NCBI GenBank assembly: GCA_030429235.1
Contig: JAUIDB010000005.1
Span: forward strand, 1-64,000
Reading direction: 5' to 3'
DNA: 64,000 nucleotides
Source of the DNA: Thermoanaerobaculia bacterium
GTDB taxonomy: Bacteria > Acidobacteriota > Thermoanaerobaculia > Multivoradales > JAIOJS01
The notes under the pieces were generated by a model, which was not told where the DNA came from, made no database searches, and worked only from the letters and a program-made list of their open reading frames with translations. This document shows positions 25,672-34,796 of this stretch, in pieces. Numbering within the stretch: position 1 is the stretch's first letter; every line of letters begins with the position of its first letter. The position numbers and the translations under genes are program-made.

Positions 25672-26975
25672 TAGGGGAGCGACCAGGCCTGCGTATCCCC
25701 GGATTCGAAACCGTCTTGGAAGATCGGGGCCTGACGCCAGGCGACGACGGTGGAGGCGGTGGTGTTGAGCGTCAGATGGTTGTCGGCGGCATTCGGCTGC
25801 CCGTCCGGGATCCCCATCGGCTCCGAGGTCGAGGGATGCAGGACGTTCGGGTTGGACCAGTAGAGTGAACGCGTACACGGCGACCCCGAACAGTTGTTGT
25901 ACGACATCACAGTACGCCAGACGCTGGAGGGTGAGTAGTAGCCGTGGTTGAAGGCGAAGGGAGATCCGGTGGTCGAGTCGGCATTGTAGTCGTGACGGGC
26001 GGACTGAATGTGGCCCATCTCGTGAGCGAAGGTGTAGTTCGGAGAGATGCAGCCCTCACCCGTGACGCAGAAGGCGTACTCCTCGAAGGCCGGGGAGACC
26101 GTGGTCATGATGTAGGCGATGCCGCACCCACCGGTTCCGGCGATCAGCTTGACGATGTCCGCCCCGTACTCGTCCCGCCAGTCGTGAACCTCGTCGAGGA
26201 ACCCGTCGTTCTTGATGCGGAGGCGGTTGCGATCGGTCGAAATCGAGCCGCTGTCGGTGTAGGTCACGAAGGCGGTGTGGACCAGGTTGACTCGCAGATC
26301 GACATTGCTGTTCATGTACGAGAGGTTGGTTTCGGTAACGCCGAGGTCGATCCGGTTTTCGATGTCGAGGACGGTGCCTCCCGCGGAGTTGATCGCCTGT
26401 TGGGTGTAGACGACCATCAGGTCGAAGGTAGGGATCCCTCCTCCTAGAGTCGAGGCTGCGGTCGACCGTGACGCCACCGCTGCATCGAGCGGCTTCAACT
26501 CGTCGTCCGAGACGGGGGTTGGCTCCTCCTCTCGCAGCTCGGGAGAGTTCTCGTCGATCTCCTGCACCACGTGCTGTCCTCCGGGAAGTCGGCGGAGAAC
26601 GAAGAGTCGGCCATCGAAGCGAATCGTGCCGGTAGCCGCTCCCTCCCGTGAGACCAGGACGACGGAGCCACTGGGGTCGCCTTCGATGGAACCGATCCAA
26701 CTCGTGCTCCCCGTCGGGTTCGACCAGACATGCTGGTTCCGGCTGACGAGTTGTTCACCAGACAGCGCGAAGGTGGCGAGAGTGATCGCGGAGTCGGGTT
26801 CCGCGATCAGGTGAGTCGCCACCTGCACCGGGATCTCGTCGACGACGTACGCTGGCACGTGGCGACGCGTTTCCGCCGCAGGATCGAACGAGAGCAGATC
26901 GGGAGTAGCACTCCAGCCGGCCACCGGGAGAAGGGCGGCGACCAGGACGAGCGAGACGAGACGGTAGCGGGACAT
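25671..26975 (-). CDS. Secreted zincin metalloprotease (reprolysin/M12-like) with C-terminal GFESGD tag
   Basis: The 434-residue preproprotein has a signal peptide (YRLVSLVLVAALLPVAGWSA) and a propeptide to ~155. The catalytic domain contains the zinc site AHEMGHIQSARHD, an HExxHxxxxxH variant with Ser where Gly is usual, and a Met-turn-like TVMSYNN. It ends with FQDGFESGDTQAWS, a short C-terminal tag seen on many secreted proteins of soil bacteria. GAGGA seven bases before the ATG sets the start. It lies 14 bp downstream of ubiD on the same strand, with no clear functional link. Confidence 0.87.
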   Translation of the reverse strand: MSRYRLVSLVLVAALLPVAGWSATPDLLSFDPAAETRRHVPAYVVDEIPVQVATHLIAEPDSAITLATFALSGEQLVSRNQHVWSNPTGSTSWIGSIEGDPSGSVVLVSREGAATGTIRFDGRLFVLRRLPGGQHVVQEIDENSPELREEEPTPVSDDELKPLDAAVASRSTAASTLGGGIPTFDLMVVYTQQAINSAGGTVLDIENRIDLGVTETNLSYMNSNVDLRVNLVHTAFVTYTDSGSISTDRNRLRIKNDGFLDEVHDWRDEYGADIVKLIAGTGGCGIAYIMTTVSPAFEEYAFCVTGEGCISPNYTFAHEMGHIQSARHDYNADSTTGSPFAFNHGYYSPSSVWRTVMSYNNCSGSPCTRSLYWSNPNVLHPSTSEPMGIPDGQPNAADNHLTLNTTASTVVAWRQAPIFQDGFESGDTQAWSLP

Positions 26976-26989
26976 GGTGGATCCTCGAG

Positions 26990-28888
26990 TTAGCGAGTGG
27001 CCGGTGGGTCGAGGTGACCCTGGTCGGCGTCACCCATGGGGACATCGTGGTGGGGAAAATACTCCATCCAACGCGAATCCACCAGTTTGCGGGTTGTTTC
27101 GCCCGGATAGAGCTCGGTGGGAAAACCCGGTGTCAGACGGGCGTCGATCAGGATCGGTGCCTCGTACACGACCTGATTGGCCACGATGCGAGTGCCCGCG
27201 GCGTGGACGTCCCGCGCCGGTTCGAACCGAGTGAAGGTCGTCCAGAGGAAGTTCATCGACGAGGCTGCCGCTCGTTCCGGTTCGTCGACGAGTACCAGCA
27301 GGGGCCAGTCGGAGAAGGCGGCCGCGGAGGCGATGCGGCGGAGCGTCGACGCCTCGTCCCGACGGGCCTCGTCCGCGTGAGGAGTCGCGGGATACGTGAG
27401 TTCACCCCGGCGGGGTGCTGCCAGGTCGACTCGGCGCAAATCGCGGCCGCCGATCACCAGACAGCCGGGACAGAAGACTTCGACCGTATCGACTCCGGTC
27501 GGGAGCTCGGTGGCGCTGAACTCTCGCGGCAGCTCGCGGACGGCATCGCCCAGTCCGAGCCAGACTCCCTTCGAGCCCCGGTTGACCTGGGGGCCGGTGT
27601 AGTCCAGCGTGTCCATCGAGAGGTTGCCGAAGACGTAGAGATCGGTCTCCGGGCGGGTGCGCTCCAGAAGGTGTTGAAGGGTCGCGGGGAAGTCGCGGAG
27701 GTCGATCCGACGGTCGGTGACGAAGAGGAACTTGGTCAGCGCCAGCTGACCCTCGCCCAGGATCCGAAACGCCGAGACCATCGCTTCCCGCCGGTAGCGT
27801 TCCTGGACCACCGCCGCGGCGAGGGAGTGGTAGCCGGTCTCGCCGTACGACCAGAGGTCGAGAACCCCGGGCATGACGAGGGGAAAAAGGGGCGACAGCA
27901 ACTCCTGCAGCAGGTCGCCGATGAAGAAGTCCTCCTGGCGTGGTTTGCCCACCACGGTGGCCGGATAGATGGCGTCGCGCCGGTGGCAGATCGCCTCGAC
28001 CTCGAAGAGCGGATAGTCGTGGGTGAGGGAGTAGTAGCCGTAGTGGTCGCCGAAGGGTCCTTCGGGATGCCGTAGTTTTGGCGGGACTCTCCCCACCAGG
28101 GCGAACTCGGCCTCGGCCAGCAGCGGGTGCTCTCCCGGACCCGGTACCCGTGGCAGGCGGTGGCCCGCGATCAGGGAGGCGAGCAGGATCTCGGGCACGT
28201 TTTCCGGCAAGGGTGCAATCGCGGCCAGGATCAGGGCGGGGGGTCCCCCCAGGAAGACGGTGGCTGGCAAGGCCTCGCCGCGGCCTTCGGCCAACTGGTA
28301 GTGGAAGCCCCCTCCCTTGCCGATCTGCCAATGCATGCCAGTGCGGTGACGGTCGTGCACGTGCAGCCGGTAGATGGCGAGGTTGGATCCCTTGCCCTCC
28401 GGGTGCTCGGTGTAGACCAGGGGTAGCGTCACGAAGGGGCCGCCATCTCCCTCCCAGGTCGTGAGTACGGGCAGTCGTCCGAGGTCGGGGTCGCGATCGA
28501 TGACTTCGGTGACAGGGCCGCGCTGGCGCGATCGAAGCCCCACCTTGAGCGCTGCTCCCGCCAGGTCACGGGCTTGCCACAAGCTCCGCGGCGTTGGGGG
28601 CAGTATGGTCTCGGCGGTCTCGACCAACCGTCGCAGCAGTCGGCCGGGCCGCTCCCCGAAGGCGAGCTGGGCGCGATCGGCGGTGCCGAACAGGTTCGTC
28701 ACCAGGGGGAAGTCGGCGCCGACCGGGTTGGTGAACAGCAGGGCGGGTCCACCTCCGGCGATGACGCGACGGTGGATCTCCGGCACCTCGTGCTGCGGAT
28801 CGACGGGGGCGTCTACGGTGACGAGGTCACCCCGACGGCGCAGTGTCTCGAGGAACCTCCGTAGGTTGGGAAAGGATTCGACCGACAT
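26990..28888 (-). CDS. ubiD: UbiD-family prenylated-FMN-dependent decarboxylase
   Basis: The 632-residue enzyme starts MSVESFPNLRRFLETLRRRG. It contains the UbiD signature around IYRLHVHDRHRTGMHWQIGK, which binds Mn2+ and prenyl-FMN, and PEGPFGDHYGYYSLTHDYPL with the active-site acid region. UbiD enzymes decarboxylate 4-hydroxy-3-polyprenylbenzoate (ubiquinone), menaquinone-pathway or other aromatic acids; the substrate is not fixed by context. At 632 residues it is longer than E. coli UbiD (497) and nearer the long acidobacterial and MqnP-type forms. The flavin prenyltransferase UbiX is not in the window. The ATG is preceded by TACCAT nine bases upstream and no Shine-Dalgarno. Confidence 0.92.
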   Translation of the reverse strand: MSVESFPNLRRFLETLRRRGDLVTVDAPVDPQHEVPEIHRRVIAGGGPALLFTNPVGADFPLVTNLFGTADRAQLAFGERPGRLLRRLVETAETILPPTPRSLWQARDLAGAALKVGLRSRQRGPVTEVIDRDPDLGRLPVLTTWEGDGGPFVTLPLVYTEHPEGKGSNLAIYRLHVHDRHRTGMHWQIGKGGGFHYQLAEGRGEALPATVFLGGPPALILAAIAPLPENVPEILLASLIAGHRLPRVPGPGEHPLLAEAEFALVGRVPPKLRHPEGPFGDHYGYYSLTHDYPLFEVEAICHRRDAIYPATVVGKPRQEDFFIGDLLQELLSPLFPLVMPGVLDLWSYGETGYHSLAAAVVQERYRREAMVSAFRILGEGQLALTKFLFVTDRRIDLRDFPATLQHLLERTRPETDLYVFGNLSMDTLDYTGPQVNRGSKGVWLGLGDAVRELPREFSATELPTGVDTVEVFCPGCLVIGGRDLRRVDLAAPRRGELTYPATPHADEARRDEASTLRRIASAAAFSDWPLLVLVDEPERAAASSMNFLWTTFTRFEPARDVHAAGTRIVANQVVYEAPILIDARLTPGFPTELYPGETTRKLVDSRWMEYFPHHDVPMGDADQGHLDPPATR

Positions 28889-28897
28889 GGGGGCTGA

Positions 28898-28928
28898 ATG
28901 GTACCGCGGAACTCGCCGCTGGTAGGGT
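28898..28928. promoter_or_regulatory. Divergent -10-like boxes for ubiD and lhgO
   Basis: Minus strand TACCAT (28903-28898) is nine bases before the ubiD ATG. Plus strand TAGGGT (28923-28928) is seven bases before the lhgO ATG. The divergent spacer is 47 bp, with no Shine-Dalgarno for either gene, consistent with leaderless or near-leaderless transcripts. Confidence 0.45.
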
Positions 28929-28935
28929 TGGCGGA

Positions 28936-30177
28936 ATGTCGACCGTCCCCGCTCTCCCACCGGCTGACTTCGTCATCATCGGCGGCGGCATCCTGGGCCT
29001 GGCGACGGCCCGAGCCCTGGTGCAGCGTGGCCTCGGTCCTCGCGTCGTGATCCTCGAGAAGGAACCCCTGGTGGCGCAGCACCAGACCGGACGCAACAGT
29101 GGCGTCCTCCATTCGGGGCTCTACTACCGGCCAGGCAGCCTCAAGGCTCGGTTCACACGCCAGGGACACCAGGCGGTGCAGGAGTTCTGTGCGTCCCGTG
29201 TGCTACCGCTGCGTCTCTGTGGCAAGACCGTGGTCGCGTTCGGTGAGGGCGAGGTCGAAAGGTTGCGTGCGCTCGAGTCCCGGGGTCGTGAGAATGGCCT
29301 GCGCACCGAGTGGCTCGATGCGGCCGGAATCCGAGCTCACGAACCGGAGGCGCGGGGGGACGCCGGTCTGTGGGTCGCCGAGACCGGGATCGTCGATTTC
29401 GGCGGGGTAGCGCGCACGATCGCAGCCGAACTGCGTCAACAGGGGGTCGAGATTCTCCTCGGTACCCGCTTCGTGGGGGTGGCCGGAACGACCTCCAGCA
29501 GCCTGCGGTTGCGCACGTCGAAGGGGGAGATCGAAACCGGCTTCCTGATCAACTGCGCCGGGCTCTTCTCGGATCGGATCGCTCGTCTGGCCGGAGTCGA
29601 GGAGTCGGTGCGCATCGTCCCGTTTCGGGGCGAGTACTTTCGGCTCAGGAGAGAGGCTCGAGACCTGGTGCGGGGGTTGATCTATCCGGTACCGAATCCC
29701 CAGCTCCCCTTCCTCGGCGTGCACCTGCATCGCACCATCGACGGCGAGGTGTTCGCTGGCCCCAACGCCGTTCCCGCCGGCCGGCGTGAGGGGTATCGAC
29801 GCCGGGACTTCGCCTGGGTGGACGTGCAGGACACCGTGGCCTGGCCCGGATTCTGGCGTCTGGCCCGCCGCTACGGCACCATCGGCGTGGCCGAGATGGT
29901 GCGATCGCTCTCCAAGGGCGTCTTCACCCGAAGTCTGCAACGACTGGTGCCGCGCATCCGGCGTCGCGATCTCGAACCGGCGCGGGCGGGAGTCCGCGCC
30001 CAGGCTCTCTACCGGGACGGTCGGCTCGTCGACGACTTCGTGTTCGGTCAAGGGGAGCGCTCGTTGCACGTCCTCAACGCTCCGTCGCCGGCCGCTACCG
30101 CTTGCTTCCCGATCGCCGAGCACATCGTCGACCGCCTGGACGGAGGGGTGGATACGGCCAGTGAACGGGCGGTCTGA
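28936..30177 (+). CDS. lhgO: L-2-hydroxyglutarate oxidase/dehydrogenase
   Basis: The 413-residue FAD enzyme of the DAO family oxidises L-2-hydroxyglutarate to 2-oxoglutarate. It has the dinucleotide fold DFVIIGGGILGLATARAL, the LhgO hallmark QTGRNSGVLHSGLYY, and the GEYFRLR and AGPNAVPAGRREGY segments of the substrate domain. Length matches the family (~400). The ATG at 28936 is preferred over an earlier in-frame position because it follows TAGGGT by seven bases and begins the FAD fold directly. It converges on ytoQ with a 12-bp gap. Confidence 0.93.
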   Translation: MSTVPALPPADFVIIGGGILGLATARALVQRGLGPRVVILEKEPLVAQHQTGRNSGVLHSGLYYRPGSLKARFTRQGHQAVQEFCASRVLPLRLCGKTVVAFGEGEVERLRALESRGRENGLRTEWLDAAGIRAHEPEARGDAGLWVAETGIVDFGGVARTIAAELRQQGVEILLGTRFVGVAGTTSSSLRLRTSKGEIETGFLINCAGLFSDRIARLAGVEESVRIVPFRGEYFRLRREARDLVRGLIYPVPNPQLPFLGVHLHRTIDGEVFAGPNAVPAGRREGYRRRDFAWVDVQDTVAWPGFWRLARRYGTIGVAEMVRSLSKGVFTRSLQRLVPRIRRRDLEPARAGVRAQALYRDGRLVDDFVFGQGERSLHVLNAPSPAATACFPIAEHIVDRLDGGVDTASERAV

Positions 30178-30189
30178 GGAGCTGGGTGC

Positions 30190-30675
30190 TCACGAATCTC
30201 GAGGTGGCGGGTCCCCAGGCTCGAGTTCGCCCGCGATCACATACCGCAGGATGTCGACCACCTGCTGCGGTCGTTCGGCGACGGCGTGGGCGGCGGCATC
30301 GACCTCCTTCAAGGCGTGGGTGTGTTCGGGCGGGTGGAGGATCACCAACGGTTTGCCCAGGGCCGCGGCGTAGCCAGCGTCGAACGCGGCATTCCACTGG
30401 CGGTACTTCTCGCCGAACTTCACGACGACCAGATCGGCCTCGGCCAGATGAGTACGAGTCCGGATGGCGTTGATCCCGGCGCCCTTGCGGTCGCGCCAGA
30501 AGGGCCGGTCTTCGCCTCCGAGGATGGTCGTGCCGCAGGCATCGCTATGAGGATGGTTGGTGACCGGAGCCGTCAGCACGACGGGTAGTCCGGCATCGCG
30601 ACAGCCCGTCGCGATCTCGGTGCGCCAATCGCTGTGAATCTCTCCGGCCAGGTAGACGGTCCAGGTTCGGGTCAT
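30190..30675 (-). CDS. ytoQ: YtoQ-family protein (nucleoside 2-deoxyribosyltransferase-like)
   Basis: The 161-residue protein opens TRTWTVYLAGEIHSDWR, with FGEKYRQWNAAFDAGYAAAL and PLVILHPPEHTHALKEVDAA, the conserved blocks of YtoQ proteins. The fold resembles nucleoside deoxyribosyltransferases, but no activity is established that I know of. AAAGGAG upstream of the ATG at 30675 sets the start. Confidence 0.9.
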   Translation of the reverse strand: MTRTWTVYLAGEIHSDWRTEIATGCRDAGLPVVLTAPVTNHPHSDACGTTILGGEDRPFWRDRKGAGINAIRTRTHLAEADLVVVKFGEKYRQWNAAFDAGYAAALGKPLVILHPPEHTHALKEVDAAAHAVAERPQQVVDILRYVIAGELEPGDPPPRDS

Positions 30676-30852
30676 GGGGGCTCCTTTCGAGGGATCCCGA
30701 TTCTGGCACGGCCGCGCGACGGGTCGGCCCGCGATTCCGCGGGGACCTGCTACAGTGGTGGCATCCACCGTCGAAGCCGGCCCCACCGTGCCAGGTATGG
30801 GATCGGGGAGTCGTCGTCCCGAGGGTTTCCGAACCTGACCTGGATCTACCCC

Positions 30853-33800
30853 GTGGTTCTTCAGATCACGGTCGCGGTGGCCCTCGCACCGCTGGCAGCG
30901 GATCAGTCGCTGCCCCCCGACCTACGGATCGTCGGTACCTCGACCGCCTACCAGAGCCAGCTCCACAGCTGGAGCGTGCTCTACGGGCCGCGACCGGTCA
31001 AGGAGTCGGTCGATGGTCACGAACCGCCCGCCTGGTTTCCGAGCTACCTGGAGCCTGGAACCGCGGGCCTGCGTCTCTTCGGCGTTGACTTCAACTACCC
31101 GATTTCGCGACTCGTCCCGGGCGGCGTGCTCTCGACGGTCTGGGAAGAGCCGGTCGAATTTGTCTGGGACTTCGGTGATGGGACGACGGGCACCACGGGA
31201 CAGCGGCCTCTGGCCCACCACCGGTATCTCGAAGTCGGCAGTGCCGTGATCACGGTGACGATGCGGTCGCTGACCGACGGTCGGACCGTGGCGGTCGCGA
31301 GTCGGTCGGTCGAAGTGGTGAACACCAAGCCCAGCATCTGGCGAATGACTGCCGTACGCTCGATGGAAGAGGCGCGAAGCTTCGTGCTGGACGCCAACGT
31401 CTACGACTCGACGGCCGACACGATCGAGTACGCCTGGGATTTCGGGGACGGCTCGCCGGTGGTGGAGGACGGACCGCGGGTCGAGCACCGCTTCCCGCCC
31501 AGCGGTACCTACACCGTCAGATTGACCGCCAGGGATGGCCATGAGTCCTCCGCCCAGGGGGCGGCGGAGGATGTCGAGACGAAGGACGTCGAGATCGTCT
31601 CGGCTGAGGAGCCTGCTTCGCCTCCGGCGCCGACGACCGGCGAGGAGGAACCCCCCGAGAGCACCGCGGCCACCACCTTCACCGCGCAGGTCACGGGGGC
31701 CATCCAGACCGAACTGCAATCCGAGGTCCGGCCCTTCGTCGGGATCTTCCTCGGTCCCGCTGGGCCGCGCCGCTGCCGGCTCCTGATGACGGCCTGGGAC
31801 CCGCAACAGCTACTGGTCGTGACCCTGATGGCCGATCTGCCAGGTGCGGCCATCGGAGAGGGACGTTACGAGTTGAAGGAGGGGGAGTACTCGACCCGAG
31901 CCCGCTACGCGCAGCTCTCCGTGCAGCCCAGCGCCGAGGAGTACCAGACGTGGTACGACAGCAACGGCTCTGGGCGTCAGGGGCTCGGGTCGTTTGCCCT
32001 CGGCCATGCCCGTCCGGTCCTCGATCGGGAGCGGGGAGAGGGCTGGGAAGGGGAGATTCCGGGGGACGAGACCGGGGGTGACGACGCTTGGATGTCGACT
32101 ATCAACCGCGTCCTGCGTACCTCTGGGGCGGGGTTTGTCCAGCTCGGGCCTCGGGAGGAGCAGACCTTCGCCGGGCCGCCGGTGGCGACGTCTCCCTTCG
32201 GAGAGCAAGATCCTTACGGCTTCGAGGGGCGCGGGGGGACGGTCGACCTTTTTCTCGCGCCCCAGGACCGCCTCGAAGGTAGCTTCTCGGTCTCGCTGAC
32301 CGATCCCTCGACGCCGTCGCGGGGGACCGTCTCGGTCGCGGGCGAGTTCGTGCTCAACCTGGTCACCGCGCCGCGGGACGGGTTGGTGATGTACCAGTGC
32401 GGTGCCGACACCTTCGAGGTCACCGGCGTCGCTCCGGCCGGCGACCGGGAGATCGGTCAACGAGCCTCGGTGGGAGTGAGCTTCAGCGGCGACGTCGATC
32501 CGAACAGCGTCGACCCCTGGACGTTCGAGGTCGGCTATCCCGACGACTCTGGCAACTTCGTCCCCGTTGCCGGTCGCCGGCTCACCGACCAACGGGGGAT
32601 CTGGTTCGTCCCCGACGCCCCCTGGCTGTCGGGAGTGCGCCACACCGCGCGAGTGAAGACCGGCGAGCACGGGGTCGTGTCGCGCGGCGGCGCGCAGCTC
32701 TTCGACGCGGACGGTGACGGTTGGTACCAGTGGGACTTCTGGACCCAGATCGACTTCGACGCGGCGCTCGGCCACCACCTCGCCTGCCACCTCTTCCAGC
32801 CGGTGCGCGACGCACCGCTGGTGGCGGGCAAGCCGGCGGTCGCCCGCGTCTACGCGCACTGGGAGAACCACGAGCGAGTCGCGGTGCAGGCCCAACGGCG
32901 GCAGTTCGAGGCCCGGGTCGTCGGTCGGGACGGCGGCGCCGCAGCGGGGCTCTCGGTGTTGCATACCTTCGTACGACCTGATCTCTGGGAGCACGTCGGC
33001 TTGGATCAGGCGGCGGCCGAGCACACCGCCAATCTGTTCGGTATCGTGCCTGCGTCCGACGAACGGCTACCGATCCGGCTGCGGGTCCAGGTTCGCCGCG
33101 GAGAGACGTGGAGCAACCGCTACTCGGTGAGCTGCCCCGCGGAGATGTGGGACCACGCTCCCGTCCTCACCTTCGACTGGTACCTCGCACCGCTCGGTCG
33201 CTTCGGAGCCCCGGCCGCGACTGGGGGACGGCCGGTGAACGCGGGACTGATCGTTCCCCTGGAGATACGACAGGCCGAGGCCATCGAGATCTCCGAAGGT
33301 GTCGCCGCGGCGGCTGCGGATCTGATTCGACAACAGTTCCCCTTCGTCGAGGTACGTTCACGCTACCGGGGGATCGCTCCCTTGGTGGCCCCGGAACTGG
33401 GCCCCGACGGGCTCCAGTGCCTAGCGGGAACACAGAATCAGCGCTGCGTTCTCGAGGCGTTGCTGCCCCTGACGGAAAGTGGGGGAGCGGACCTGATCGT
33501 CTACTTCGGCCCCGCGGAGGTCCTCGGTGGAGGTGGATCCAAGCGGGAGATCGATGGCGCGGCGGGCACGAAGGGCCTGGTGGCGATGGGGATCGCCGAC
33601 GACCCGCAGACCACGAGTTGGGCGACGATGGGCCTCGCGCACGAGATTGGACACACTCTCGGGCTCGAGCACAAACCGTTCCTCGGCTCAGCCTACGACC
33701 CCGAGGTGGTGAGTCGACACGTCCTCAAAGCCCAACGCGACGGTGGCTTGCACTTCGAGCACGAGGGGATCGAGGGCTTCCGGCTCGCCCTCGACGGCTC

Positions 33801-33996
33801 GACGGGCTGGAACAAGTCATCGAGCGAGGGCAACGGCGAGAGCCCGATGCTCGCACCCCTCATGTTCCCGATCACGTTGGCGCCCGAAGAGGTATTCATC
33901 GCTCGTGATCACTACTTTCAGCTGCTCGATCGCATCGCGCGGAGTCCTCGATGGGCAGGGGGACAGTCGGCTCCCGACGCAGAGTCCTCCCCTTAG
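30853..33996 (+). CDS. Large secreted PKD-domain metalloprotease-like protein
   Basis: The protein of about 1047 residues has a short signal sequence (VVLQITVAVALAPLAA). Two PKD domains are marked by FVWDFGDGTTGTTGQRPLAH and YAWDFGDGSPVV. A Pro/Glu-rich linker, a long beta-rich middle (including an SbsA-like Ig segment near VGVSFSGDVDPNSVDP) and a C-terminal zinc protease motif LAHEIGHTLGLEH (~930-940) follow. PKD domains usually bind polymers or mediate surface display. The start is uncertain: GTG 30853 is the first in-frame start next to a signal-like sequence, and the long upstream extension reads as non-coding. The gene overlaps the convergent cysQ by four bases. Confidence 0.8.
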   Translation: MVLQITVAVALAPLAADQSLPPDLRIVGTSTAYQSQLHSWSVLYGPRPVKESVDGHEPPAWFPSYLEPGTAGLRLFGVDFNYPISRLVPGGVLSTVWEEPVEFVWDFGDGTTGTTGQRPLAHHRYLEVGSAVITVTMRSLTDGRTVAVASRSVEVVNTKPSIWRMTAVRSMEEARSFVLDANVYDSTADTIEYAWDFGDGSPVVEDGPRVEHRFPPSGTYTVRLTARDGHESSAQGAAEDVETKDVEIVSAEEPASPPAPTTGEEEPPESTAATTFTAQVTGAIQTELQSEVRPFVGIFLGPAGPRRCRLLMTAWDPQQLLVVTLMADLPGAAIGEGRYELKEGEYSTRARYAQLSVQPSAEEYQTWYDSNGSGRQGLGSFALGHARPVLDRERGEGWEGEIPGDETGGDDAWMSTINRVLRTSGAGFVQLGPREEQTFAGPPVATSPFGEQDPYGFEGRGGTVDLFLAPQDRLEGSFSVSLTDPSTPSRGTVSVAGEFVLNLVTAPRDGLVMYQCGADTFEVTGVAPAGDREIGQRASVGVSFSGDVDPNSVDPWTFEVGYPDDSGNFVPVAGRRLTDQRGIWFVPDAPWLSGVRHTARVKTGEHGVVSRGGAQLFDADGDGWYQWDFWTQIDFDAALGHHLACHLFQPVRDAPLVAGKPAVARVYAHWENHERVAVQAQRRQFEARVVGRDGGAAAGLSVLHTFVRPDLWEHVGLDQAAAEHTANLFGIVPASDERLPIRLRVQVRRGETWSNRYSVSCPAEMWDHAPVLTFDWYLAPLGRFGAPAATGGRPVNAGLIVPLEIRQAEAIEISEGVAAAAADLIRQQFPFVEVRSRYRGIAPLVAPELGPDGLQCLAGTQNQRCVLEALLPLTESGGADLIVYFGPAEVLGGGGSKREIDGAAGTKGLVAMGIADDPQTTSWATMGLAHEIGHTLGLEHKPFLGSAYDPEVVSRHVLKAQRDGGLHFEHEGIEGFRLALDGSTGWNKSSSEGNGESPMLAPLMFPITLAPEEVFIARDHYFQLLDRIARSPRWAGGQSAPDAESSP

Positions 33997-34796
33997 TCGA
34001 GATCGACTCCCGCCCGCCGAGCGATGAACCAGGGAGCGTAGAGATCTTCACTCCCGTAGCGAATCAGCTGGTCGTCAACCGAGCGCACGAACCCCCCTGC
34101 CGCTTCGACCACGGCGTGGGCGGCGGCAATGTCCCACTCCATGATCGGACCCAGGCGGGGGTAGAGGTCGACGTCGCCACGAGCGACGAGGCACAGTTTC
34201 AGGGAACTGCCGACGGCGATCCGTTCGGGATCGCCGAGCCGAGCGAGCAGTTCCTCGACCGCCGCACTGGGGTGGCTGCGGCTCACGGCGACGCGGAGTC
34301 GTTGCGCAGCATCGTAGCCGCCGGCCCGCAACTGCCGGACCTCGCCCTCCGACTGGTGGAGAAACGCTCCCGTCGGCGACCCGACGTAGAGCTCGGCGCG
34401 GACGGGCACGCCGACGACCCCGAGCACTGGTCGCCCGTGGTCGATCAGCGCCACGTTGACGGTGAACTCGCCGTTGCGGTGGAGGAACTCCTTGGTACCG
34501 TCCAGCGGATCGACCAGCCAGTGACGAGACCAACCGCGGCGCTCCTCCCAGGGGATCGAGCGCGACTCCTCCGAGAGTACCGGGATTCCCGGGGTCAGCT
34601 GCGCCAGCCCGGCCACGAGGAGCCGGTGACTGGCGAGATCGGCGGTCGTGACCGGTGACCGGTCGGCCTTGAGAGCGACCTGTTCGCTGCCGGCGTGGTA
34701 GATCTCGAGAATCGCCCGCCCCGCGGCCTCGACCAGATCGATCAGGTCGGGCAGCAGGGCCTCCGGCGCCGGAGCGACTACTTCAGCTGTTGCCAC
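33993..34796 (-). CDS. cysQ: 3'(2'),5'-bisphosphate nucleotidase (CysQ, inositol-phosphatase family)
   Basis: The ~267-residue phosphatase removes the 3'-phosphate of PAP, a by-product of PAPS use. Motifs are LSEESRSIPWEER (metal Glu), WLVDPLDGTKEFL (the DPLDGT metal/catalytic motif with the CysQ-specific KEF) and PIMEWDIAAAHAVVEAAGG (WD motif). The start is inferred as GTG 34796, which overlaps the 3' end of the prolyl oligopeptidase gene by 19 bp, suggesting coupling. The bifunctional ATP sulfurylase/APS kinase 13 kb away makes the PAPS whose by-product this enzyme would recycle. Confidence 0.9.
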   Translation of the reverse strand: MATAEVVAPAPEALLPDLIDLVEAAGRAILEIYHAGSEQVALKADRSPVTTADLASHRLLVAGLAQLTPGIPVLSEESRSIPWEERRGWSRHWLVDPLDGTKEFLHRNGEFTVNVALIDHGRPVLGVVGVPVRAELYVGSPTGAFLHQSEGEVRQLRAGGYDAAQRLRVAVSRSHPSAAVEELLARLGDPERIAVGSSLKLCLVARGDVDLYPRLGPIMEWDIAAAHAVVEAAGGFVRSVDDQLIRYGSEDLYAPWFIARRAGVDLD

